From Ryuthela nishihirai (lineage: Eukaryota; Arthropoda; Arachnida; Araneae; Heptathelidae), in assembly GCA_038380435.1 (NCBI GenBank), contig JAWZYU010000017.1:24179283-24243282 (forward strand): a stretch of 64,000 bases of DNA, written 5' to 3'. How positions within the stretch are numbered: the stretch's first letter is position 1; the number at the start of each line of letters is the position of its first letter. Under the pieces are notes generated by a model, which was given only the letters and a program-made list of their open reading frames with translations, ran no database searches and was not told the DNA's origin. A program made the position numbers and the translations under genes. Below, one piece after another: positions 40,101 to 52,100 of this stretch.

Positions 40101-43100
40101 CCATGGGCTAAATGGCCAGGTCACATGGGTTGGGTTGTTTTACCCCTGAGCGGCACTTTTTTGCACACCATGGGCTAAATGGCCAGGTCACATGGACCCC
40201 GAAGGCTCAGAGAAGGTTGGGGGAGGGGACCCACTGGAACAGCTGTTGGGAGACAGATGGTAGCCTCCCGTCAAGACCATCCAGCGTGTTCTTTAACGTG
40301 CACAGGGTATGGCTCACCCGCACACGGGTTGGGTTGTTTTACCCCTGAGCGGCACTTTTTTGCACACCATGGGCTAAATGGCCAGGTCACATGGACCCCG
40401 AAGGCTCAGAGAAGGTTGGGGGAGGGGACCCACTGGAATAACTGTTGGGAGACAGATGGTAGCCTCCCGTCAAGGCCATCCAGCATGTTCTTTAACGTGC
40501 ACAGGGTATGGCTCTCCCGTACACGGGGCCACGGCTTAACGTCCCATCCGACGAACGGCGGCCTTTCCAAGCCCATAGTTGTCCCCTACTGACCGTGGGC
40601 AAGGCGGGGAATTTTGCGGAGATAAATCTCAACGCTGACCCAGCTGGTACTCGAACCTGGGAACTACAGATTACGAGCCTGGCGCGCTACCGACTGAGTC
40701 ACTCCCGCCCTATATATGAGTCTTGAGTCCACGCTCTAAATGCATTAATACAAATTGAAAGCAATGTTGCTTGATCTTTGGTGAACTTGCAAAAACATTT
40801 CTGGGGAGCAAATGCTCTTAAAATTTGTACGGGAAGTGAAGAAGGAGAGAAAAAATGATATTTTGTAACTTTTGAGAAGGACAAAAGATATATTTTAGCT
40901 GTGTTCTGATAAGAGAATATTCCCATGGGAGACCATATCGCACATCTCTCCTCCAGCTGTCACTAGTGCGAAAGAGAGAAAGAAAGAGGAAAATACTTAC
41001 CTTGCCCGAGAGGTCATGAAGACCCAAGTACTTCCGTCCCGCATTCATCAAAGTCAACTGGGGAGAGGAAAAAGTCCTTATTATCACTCAAATACAGATA
41101 ACTGCAGAAGAAGAAGAAGGAAACAGATCGTTGACATGAAATCAAATTGTAAAATATTTCATGCTCACAAGGAAATACACTGCCTAGCCAAATATTTAAA
41201 CACCTATCTAATATTTCGTTATATGTATCATGGTACAGTTCTCAAAATTCAGTTTTGGATTCTCCGAATAATTTTCGTTTAAATGGATTTTGAAGGATTG
41301 CTAGCGGTCATCTCTATCAGCTGATGAATTATAGCAGTCATCTCTATCAGCTGAAGAATTATAACAGTCATCTCTATCAGCTGATGAATTATAGCAGTCA
41401 TCTCTATCAGCTGAAGAATTATAGCAGTCATCTCTATCAGCTGATGAATTACAGCAGTCATCTCTATCAGCTGATGAATTATAGCAGTTCTCTTTTGCCT
41501 TTTAATTCGTACCAACAAACAAAACTGTCTGTGTCTCCCAGCGCCTTTTTCTTCCAGAAATGTTTTCAGTTTTTATGCTAAAATTGAACTGATTTTAATT
41601 CTTTAAATGTCAGAGATCAATTACTTAATTTCGTGTCACGTGACACGAAGGTTGCCAGATCACTAATTTCTAAAAAAAATCCTTGCCAGATATTTTTTCT
41701 GAATTCTGTAATCAATTATAGTGTTCGGATACTTTTTTGAGCGACTGTAGGTGGTCATATTATTTTGATACTAGATCGTGTGGGCTCACTCACGGAAATA
41801 TTGAGCGTGTGCAGTTACCGTTCACAGCAAACTGGAGCGTGTGCAGTAACTGTACACGTTCCAGTTTGCTGTGAACGGTAACTGGAGCGTGTACAATTGC
41901 TGTACACGCTCCAGATATTTTTCCTGAATTCTGTAATCACGTGACACGAAGGTTGCCAGATCACTAATTTCTAAAAAAATCGTTGCCAGATATTTTTTCT
42001 GAATTCTGTAATCAATCATAGTGTTCGGATACTTTTTTGAGCGACTGTACTATGTGTGGTAATGATTTGGTGTCGCTGCATTCATCCCTTATGGGCTTTG
42101 CAATTTTTGTGTCCATGAGTGTGCACATATTGTTTCTCTACTGGCAGTATGATGCACTTTAAAGATTTTAGCATCCAATATAATGCTATCATTAATAGTA
42201 GACAAAATTTGCGTTATGATTGTGCTCGCGAACGTTAATAAAGGATGCATCAAGGAGAACTAACAGTTCGATGAGCACCATATTGCTTTCGAGTGATGTG
42301 TCTGGATTAGAGTGATTCAGAATCTGTATCACCGAATGCAATCCATTTATTGCATCGTAAGTTGTGAATCCTACTTACTGTGGTGCCATGCACGATTCCT
42401 TGTGGGCCAATGTAGCAGTAGCTGCCTGCCGTCATTTGGCCGTACCTGAAAAGCAAAATAAAGCAAATGTCGAATAATAATAAAAAATACCCTTTTCTAG
42501 AACATAAACTTATCATTTTTACCATTACTAGTTTTACCTTAGCATCAGAGATATGGTTATAACGATTGTGCAATTTGCTAGAGTATTTTTTTTTCTCCCA
42601 ATTTAAAATTTTTTGATAATTGTTCTTTATATGTCGAAATTTGTTATTGTTTAGAAAATTTGACCAGAATATTTTTTATATTATGATCAGTTTTGAACAG
42701 TCAGCATTTGTGGGAAACTATCTCGTGCTTAATTTCATCAACGTGTCTCTTTTAAATTTTTGCATTTCTCCCAAAGTGTCGCCTTTTTCACAGATTTAGT
42801 GATCTCTTTAAAATCTCTTTAAAAAGAACATGCTCTTTTCTTTTGTTCAAATCTCTTTTTCTTGCTCGTTCTTTATAGACGAAATGTTCTTTTTCTCTCA
42901 ACTACTAATGAAAAGGTCTGTAAATGGTAGCTAGGCGTAAACTGGAAGGAGAGCTGTGTACCAATCCCTAGTGATGATGCACAGAACCGGCCAGGTCTAG
43001 CACCTAACGTCCGACCCTGCCTTCTCGTGGTGCAGGCCGTTAGTACCTTTCAAAAGAGATATTCTCTTTTGGAAGGGAACGGAAGGGGAGGGCTGCCAGT

Positions 43101-46100
43101 TCAGTATGGCCTACTGATCTGGTCATCTATGGCCACTTTTTTCTTTTTTTTCAACCCTGCTGAGGAGTGGGTCAACTTCACAGGGTCCTGGTGCTGACCA
43201 ATTATACCTACTAGATTGGACTTGTTTATGGATTTGAGCTTGATTATGGATCCTGGACTTGCTGCATTGGTGGGCCTCTGTTGAGGGAGAGTCTGCTGCT
43301 GTGTTTTCTGTTTGCTTCTGGGTTGCCAGCTCTAAGTGAACAGAGGCATGGGATACCTTATATCAGCTCCCGGCAGCAATCGCTATTCGTCTGTTAATCT
43401 CATGCCGCACATCACCAGTATCAGTTACATAGCTCCCAAGGTAATTAAACTGTGACACCTGCTCAAGACTGCAACCATTCAGATTAACTGAATCACAGCC
43501 TGCATGACCAATTTTCATCACTTTAGTTTTCTCTCTGTTTATAACCAAACCTACTCTACTACCAGTCTCATCAACAGCTCGAATGAAAGAGTTCATCTCA
43601 TCAACATCATTTGCCAAAAGGGCTAAATCATCAGCATAATCTAAATCAGAAATTTTCGTATCTCCAGCCCATTTAAGGCCAAAATCTTTCCCTTGAAGTG
43701 AATTTCGCATAACATAATCAATAACCAAGCTAAAGAGAAAAGGAGACAAAATGCACCCTTGTCGAACACCAGAAGTAATGCTAAACCAATTGCTACAAGC
43801 CTTACCAACTCTCACACACGACTCAGTGTTATTATAGAGAGCTTTCATAATGTTAACTAACTTCTCTGGTATACCATATGATCTTACAATCAACCACAAA
43901 TTATGACGATCAACAGAGTCGAAAGCCTTTTTGAAATCAACAAAGCCAGCAACCAAAGGTTTCTGAAACTCTAAACATTTCTCAAGAATCTGCCTAAGTG
44001 AAAATATCTGATCTACACATCCCCTACCACTTCTGAATCCACATTGCTCATCATGCAATTGCCTTTAACCAGATTCTTAATTCTATTAAGCACAATCATG
44101 GAAAGAACTTTACCTGGAACAGAGAGTAGGCTGATACCCCTATAGTTATCACAAGAACTGCGATCACCTTTTTTGAAAATAGGGATAACAATAGCTCTGG
44201 TAAAATCCTTAGGAACCATGCCTTTATCATAAAAGATATTCAGAATTTCAGTCATCCAAGTGGTAACCGAAACATTCCCAGCTCTAAGCATTTCCGTAGT
44301 AATTTCATCTACGCCTGGGGATTTATGAAGTTTAAGTTTAGAAACAGCCAAAATAACTTCAGATTGTGTTATAGGGCCAACATTAAAGCCACCAATGCAT
44401 CTATCATCATTGCAAACAATGGGAGTAGAACTAACTACATTGTTTAGAACATCACTGAAATGCTCAGCCCACCTAGCCATGACAGAATCCTCCCCTTCTA
44501 TAACCTTACCTTGTTTATCGTTCAAGCCTTGTATGCCTGTCCGTTTTCTACCACACAAAACATTAACTATCTGGTACAGCTCTCTTGCTGTTGTGCTGTC
44601 TAACTGCTTCCTCGGCTTTGTCAGCCAAACCATCAAGCCAAAGATTCTTATCAGCAGCTAACTGATCCTTTACAAGTTTATTAAGGTCTCTGTAATGCTT
44701 TCTATTAGGACTAGTAGGGTATTGATTAAGGGCATTCCTGCAGTTCTTTCTTTCCGAAATAAGCTCAAGTGCCTTATCACTCAGATAATTTTGTCTCTTC
44801 TGCTCCTTTTTTCCTAAAAGAGTACTGTTAGTGTCCAAAAAAGCCTGTTTAAAATGGCCCCATTCTTCCTCAACTTCAGTAGTAAGCAAACCATGACTGT
44901 CATAATGACTAAGTAACCTATCATGGTAAGCTTTGGCTATAACTGGATCTTTCAGAGCTTCAGTATTAAAAGTAAATTTTTTAACCCTAGCACAACACTT
45001 TTTAAGTTTAAGTTGCAGCACACTTTTAACAAAGTAATGGTCAGATCCAATTTCAGCTCCCCTATATGCCCTGGTATTCCTAACAGAACTAGCCCATTTG
45101 CTGTTAATTAATATGTAATCAATCATATTCTTATGCAGCCCATCAGGTGAAACCCATGTGTACTTATGTATGTCGCGGTGTTTGTAATAAGTGTTAGTTA
45201 TTCTGAATCCATTGAGTTTACTTACCTGTAGGAGACGTTGCCCATTGCCATTGCAGCTACCAATACCAAAAGGGCCTATTACTCCTCCCCAAAGGTCAGA
45301 GTCAGTATGAACTTTGGCATTGAAGTCACCAAGGGTAATATCTCCTTTCTTGACAGAATTCAAAAGATCCTGAAGTTGTTCATAAAACCTATCCTTCTCA
45401 TCCTCATCGGCATCCTCAGTGTGCACATAACAGCAGATAACATTCAAGTCTTTAACGCTTGTCTGAAATTTTGCTGTAAGAAACCTTTCATTAATGCACT
45501 CATATCCTAGAAGAGCATCGCTAGCGTGTCTGCTGAGAAGCAGACCCACGCCTTGGTGATGCTTATTGTCGTCCCTCCCTGAAAAGAGAAATTTAAGATT
45601 ATTTTTAAGAATCTGACCTTTATCTGTCCATCTGGTCTCTTGCAAGCCGAGAATATCTAAATTATAACGGTGGAATTCTTGTGTGAGGACATCAAGAGAA
45701 AAAGCTCTGTGCAGAGTCCTCACATTCCAACTACCTATGGAGAGAAAATGGTTAGTAGATGTTTAAAGAAACTATGTTTATTGAGAGAGGGAATGCCGAC
45801 AATATCAAACAGCCCCCTAATCGCAGACATGGGGCAAAGACCCGTTCCCCCACCACTAAAGGCTGAAGCCATCTACACTGGAAGACTTCCTCCAATGTAG
45901 AATTTGACGATGCCAATAGAAGCAAAGAGTTCAGGTGCCTGCGATGACCTCTGCTCAGGATTATCCACCAGCTGATAAACATATCCTGTGAATCTATTCA
46001 CTTGGGGCTGTCAACCCACAAACAAACAGAAAACACAGCGAAAGATTTTCCCTCCACAGAAGCCCACCAGTGAGCAAAATCAGGATCCATAATCTAGCTC

Positions 46101-49100
46101 AGAGCCATATATCTGTCCAGTCCAGTAGGTTTATATGGTCAGCACCAGGGCCCTGTGTGGTTGACCACTCCTCAGCAGGGTAGAAAAAAAAAGAAAAGTA
46201 GCCATAGTTGTCCAGATCAGTAGGCCACACTAATCTGGCAGCCCTCCCCTTCCGTTCACTTCCACAAGAGAGTATCTCTTTTGAAAGTTACTAACGATCT
46301 GCACCACGAGAAGGCGGGGTCGGACATTAGGTGCTAGGCCTGGCCGGTTCTATGCATCATCACAAGGGATTGGTGCATAGCTCTCCTTCCAGTGACTACC
46401 TAGCTACCATTTATTAGGTGTGCAAAAAAGTGCCGCTCAGAGGTAAAAACAACCCAACCCAACCCAATTAGAATAGCTACAATAACAAGACGATGTAAAA
46501 AATTAAAAGTTTTGTTCGTAGACAGGAAAATTTATTCATTATCCCATTTCATTGGTGCTTCTTGTGAGCTTTGGAAAACGACGTTAATGTGAATGACGTT
46601 CACGGAAATTAATGTTAGCAATTAGTCAGCGAGGTTACAGCGAAACGACGTTGAAACCAGGTAACATGGAGGGGTTAGGTGTATTGATTTAATCAAAATT
46701 ATTTACGTTATACAATCTTAAGCCGTCCCGTGGCCGAGTGGTTAGCGCGCTTGGCTACTGATCTACGGGACCTGGGTTCGAGCCCCGGGTAACGGCATGG
46801 ATAGATGTGTCGTTTTTCTGCTGAGGTCCTGCCATCCTCACAGACCTTCTACTGTGGCGTAAAAACTGACAGGCCCCTGTTAGACCTCTGTGGCAAGCAG
46901 CTGCTTGAGTTTTTTTATCCATTCTTAGGCTATTAAAACTTAAATCTGAGACCAAAAATTGGCTTTTAAAAAGTTAAGAGAATTAAAGTTCTTCTTTTCT
47001 AATAATATTAATTAGCATTTATAATTATACATATATATATATCAGAACTTCTTATGTATGAATGTCAATATGTAATCGTTCTTACGTCAAGCACTTACGG
47101 GCGGGGTGGCTGAGTCGGTAGCGCGTCTGGCTCGTAATCTGCAGTTCCCAGATTCAAGTCCCAGCTCAGTCAGCGTTGAGACTTATCTCTGCAAAACTCC
47201 CCGCCCTAACCACGGTCCGTAGGGGAACCGATGGGCTTGCGAAGGCCGCCGTCCGTCGGATGGGACGTTGTGCGGGAGAGCCATACCCTGTGCACGTTAA
47301 AGAACACGCTGGGTGGCTTTGACGGGAGGCTACCATCTATCTCCCAACAGCTGTTCCAGTGGGTCCCCAACCTTCTATGAGCCTTCGGGGTCTTTGTGAC
47401 CTGGCCATTTATCCCATGGTGTGCAAAAAAAGTGCCGCTCAGAGGTAAAACAACCCAACAGTCGAGCTCTTAGAGCTTGCTCTGATCACTCTGTATATGT
47501 AAATGCAAAGGAAACATATGCAGTCAATTCTCGATAATCCGGGGGAGAATAAACTGGTGTGCGGATTAACCGTGGTAAAAAATAATAATAGACCGTGAAT
47601 ATGCAACCCTTTTCGGCGTTTTACGTCATTTATGCCATGTTTTGTGTTCCTAAACTATTTGTTTTATACTTTTGGATGACATTTGTAGAACGGTTGGGTT
47701 GGGTTGTTTTACCTCTGAGCGGCACTTTTTTGCACACCATGGGCTAAATGGCCAGGTCACATGGACCCCGAAGGCTCAGAGAAGGTTGGGGGAGGGGACC
47801 CACTGGAACAGCTGTTGGGAGACAGATGGTAGTCTCCCGTCAAGGCCATCCAGCGTGTTCTTTAACGTGCATAAGGTATGGCTCCCGCACACGGGACCAC
47901 GGCTTAAGGTCCCATCCGACGGACGGCGGCCTTTCCAAGCCCATCGGTGTCCCCTACTGACCGTGGGCAGGGCGGGGAATTTTGCGGAGATAAATCTCAA
48001 CGCTGACCCAGCTGGGACTCGAACCTGGGAATTACAGATTACGAGCCTGGCGCGCTACCGACTGAGCCACCCCCGCCCCATTGTAGAACGGTAAATGTGT
48101 TCCTAAATATTAGATGTAATTAATATTAAATTAACTGAAAAGTTTACATTAAATTCATTTTGTACCACGTTTCGATTAGGTTAAAGTGGGTTGTGGCCGA
48201 GTGGTTAGCGCGCTTGGCTACTGATCTTAGGGACCTGGGTTCGAGCCCCGGGTAAGGCATGGCTGTTTGTGTCGTTTTTCTGCAGAGGTCCTGCCATCCT
48301 CACAGACCTTCTACTGTGGCGTATAAACTGACAGGCTCCTGTCAGACCTCTGTGGCAAGCAGCTGCTTGAGGGGGTATATTTTTATTTTATGTGACCCCC
48401 CCCCCCTCCATTACCTGCATTAATCATGAATATAATGTAACAGAAGCGCATTAATCGAGACTGTATATGCAACAAAAGCAGCATTTCTTTAAAAAAAAAG
48501 ACATGGCCATCAGTATAAACATCACCTTAAAAATAATTTTCGTGCACAAAATTTTGCATGTTTCGAAAGGTTATAGTTTTGAATTGAGAAAGCATTGACG
48601 GTAATAACGAGAAGAAGTGAACTCACATGGTGACTCCCAAGGCGAACATCTTGTTGTAGTGGAGTCGAGAAGAGTAATTGGGCACCACCATGCCGTTAGT
48701 GATGACGAGACGGGGACTGGAAGGAGAAGAAGGGAACAATCCCATTGGATGACCCGACTGAAGGGTAAGCGTCTGACAATCGGTCATTTTTGACAGGTAA
48801 TGCATCGTCAGGTAGAACTGCAAAAAGGAATAATAGCAATCAAATGATAACAAAGATCTCTGTGGAAAATATCACTCACTATATAAGAGTAATCCCTTTG
48901 TCTCTTTCACTGAAAGTTCTTTTGATCTATGCGATGTAAAAAATCTTCTCTTGTGCTCCTGATGGCTTAGGGACGGGGGTGGCTCAGTCGGTAGCGCGTC
49001 AGGCTCGTAATCTGTAGTTCCCAGGTTCGAGTCCCAGCTGGGTCAGCGTTGAGATTTATCTCCGCAAAATTCCCCGCCCTGCCCACGGTCAGTAGGGGAC

Positions 49101-52100
49101 ACCGATGGGCTTGGAAAGGCCGCCGTCCGTCGGATGGGACGTGTGCGGGAGAGCCATACCCTGTGCACGTTAAAGAACACGCTGGATGGCCTTGACGGGA
49201 GGCTACCATCTGTCTCCAACAGCTGTTCCAGTGGGTCCCCTCCCCCAACCCTCTCTAAGCCTTCGGGATCCATGTGACCTGGCCATTTAGCCCATGGTGT
49301 GCAAAAAAGTGCCGCTCAGAGGTAAAACAACCCAACCCAACCCTGATGGCCTATCTATTCCATGGATGCTTCGCCATTGGGCTTCACTGAGGTGAATTTC
49401 CTATAATATGTGCGATTTTGGGCTTTTTATCCGAAACATTAAAAGAGTAAATTATTTCTATATTGGCCGCTGTTGGCATGCATATTAGAGATCAGATGGA
49501 AATTTACCTTTACTGCATAAACTTGGGTGCCAACAGCAACATTTAAAAAAGAGGGGGTAGCGGTGGGGGGAGGTTTGAATAAAATGATATTTTACATATT
49601 TCCAGAAAGGAGGGAGGGAGGGGTGTGCACCCACTCCTCATTTCTTTTCTGGAAATATGTAAAATATCATTTTGTTAAAAATGTGATTCAGTGCATATTT
49701 CACATTGCAGCATATTTTCAAAAGTAGGGGGGGGGGGTATCACTCTCTTGGATCAGCATAATCGTGAACAAAGCAATCATCTTAAAAGTTTAATAAATAG
49801 CATTTTTGTTTTGAAAACAGTATTTGCCTTTATATTTTTAAGCACAATAGAATTTGTATTTATAAATAGAAAATGTATTTTGAAATTGTAGACAGCCTTA
49901 TCTTTCATTACGATTTATGTGAACTTTTATTCTCACCTGGGCCCAATTGGAGAAGACTTGGCCATTACCGCCATAGGTGACAATTTCGTGAGGAAATTGA
50001 GCTACTCGAGGATCCAAGTTATTCATGATCATGAGCATGATGGCGGCTGCTTCTTGGCATTCTGATGGATAATCACCAATCGGATATGCTCTGGAGAGGA
50101 ACAAAGAAATACATTTCCTAGATAAAATCATCGCTTAGTTTCATTATCACAGTTTATACGATTGATCACATTTCAAAAGGAAACATTTCCTTCTGAAATG
50201 ATCAGATAATGGCAATCCATCGTCATTATTCACTCACATCTTTAAAATACGGTCATCCAACAGAAAAACTAACAAATGAAACTTTAGAATACAACAAACA
50301 TCGCAAAAATTTCTATATATGCCTAAACTACCAACCGATATAAAATGCATTCTCTTCATAGTTCGTATCTCCGCAAAATTCCCCGCCCTGCCCACGGTCA
50401 GTAGGGGACACCGATGGGCTTGGAAAGGCCGCCGTCCGTCGGATGGAACGTTAAGCCTTGGCCCCGTGTGCGGGAGAGACATACCCTGTGCACGTTAAAG
50501 AACACGTTGGATGGCCTTGACGGGAGGCTACCATCTGTCTCCCAACAACTGTTCCAGTGGGTCCCCTCCCCCAACCTTCTCTGAGCCTTCGGGGTCCATG
50601 TGACCTGGCCATATAGCCCATGGTGTGCAAAAAAGTGCCGCTCAGAGGTAAAACAACCCAACCCAACTTCATGGTTCGATTCTCTTTTAGCAATTCTTCA
50701 TTTTAATGACTGGCCTTAACGTGCTCTCAGCTAAAATATAGGATTACCAAAAAGGTCGTCTTGTTTTGCCCATCAGTGACACCTGATTTTTGCAAAAATA
50801 GGTTAAAGGACCAGGTCACAAAACCCCCAAAGACTGATAGTTTGATAGGGAAATAGGACCTGCTGGAAAGTTGTTAAGAGACAGATGGAAACCTCTTGTA
50901 AAAGCCATTCAATCGATTCTTTAATATGCACTGGGAAGGCTCTCTTAAATACGGCCCATGGCTTAACATCTCATCTCACAGACGCAGTGCTTTCGCACTC
51001 ATCAATGTCCCATTTCTCACTGAGGTCACAGCCTGGTTAGCAGAGAAAATTTCAATAGGAGCGTAACGGTTCCTCGAACTGGAGAACATCAAACGACCAG
51101 CCTGACAGGTTGGCGACCGAGTCACCTCACATCCTTATCAATAGAAAAAACGTTATTTTAGCTGAGTTATGGTTTTTTAAATTATACAGATTTATGCTGA
51201 ACTCTGTATAAACATGAGGAATTTGGTTGAAAATCTTTGAGCTATTTCATACAAATTTTCTGTGGCAAACCTTCCCAGTAGTTAGTTAGTTATATCTAGT
51301 TACAAATCAAAAGGTACACCATGGGCTAAATGCCCAAGTCACAAGGACCCCGAAGGCTCAGAGAAGGTTGGGTGAGAGGTGAGAGGTTGGGTGACTGGAA
51401 CAGCTGTCAGAGGATAGATGGTAACCTCCCATCAAGGCCATACAGTGTGTTCTTTAACGTGCACAGGGTATGGCTCTCCCGCATACGGGGCCACGGCTTA
51501 ACGCCCCATCCGACGGACGGCGGCCTTTCCAAGCCCATCGGTGTTTCCTACTGACCGCGGGCAGGGCGGGGAATTTTACGGAGATAAATCTCAACTCTGA
51601 CCCAGCTGGGACTCGAACCTGGGAACTGCAGATTACGAGCCTGGCGCGCTACCGACTGAATCACCCAGCCCCCAAAGGGATCTGGAGTTCGAGCCCTGGA
51701 TGTTTCATTTCTTTGTGTTGTCTCTACTGAAGTGTCGACTTCCTCACATTTTATCCCTATGATGTATTATGCTGACAGTCTCGTGTCAGAAACATTCTTC
51801 GTTTTTTGAATCCATAATATAAAATATACTCATGGCCACAAAAATTGCAGTACTATGAAGCAAGTCTCGAACCTCGGTGAAACTGAGCAAAGTATTAGAA
51901 CATGTTAGGAACTAATGATTGATCACACAACCACTTGTGTGCATATTAAGGGTGAGTTTAGGGGGCCCCAATGTGAGCTCTTAGTATGGGGTATGACCCC
52001 CGTTGCCAGCGATGCAGCAGCCAAATGTCAAGGTATCGATGTATACAGGTCGCTAATGGTGTCCTGTTCAAGGTGTTGCAAGTTCATGGGGAAAAAAAAA

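Noticed and set aside
41303..41490. CRISPR array
   Set aside because: Repeats are contiguous with no unique spacers, and the DNA is eukaryotic.
46722..46800. tRNA-Ser/Leu-like gene
   Set aside because: Part of the repeated SINE-B family. No independent tRNA 3' end.
47099..47170. tRNA gene (A and B boxes present)
   Set aside because: The same head recurs in many copies with an attached ~300-bp body, tail and target duplications. It is a tRNA-derived SINE head.
47672..48094. 140-codon ORF
   Set aside because: It is the translation of a SINE-A copy; identical short peptides appear at every copy.
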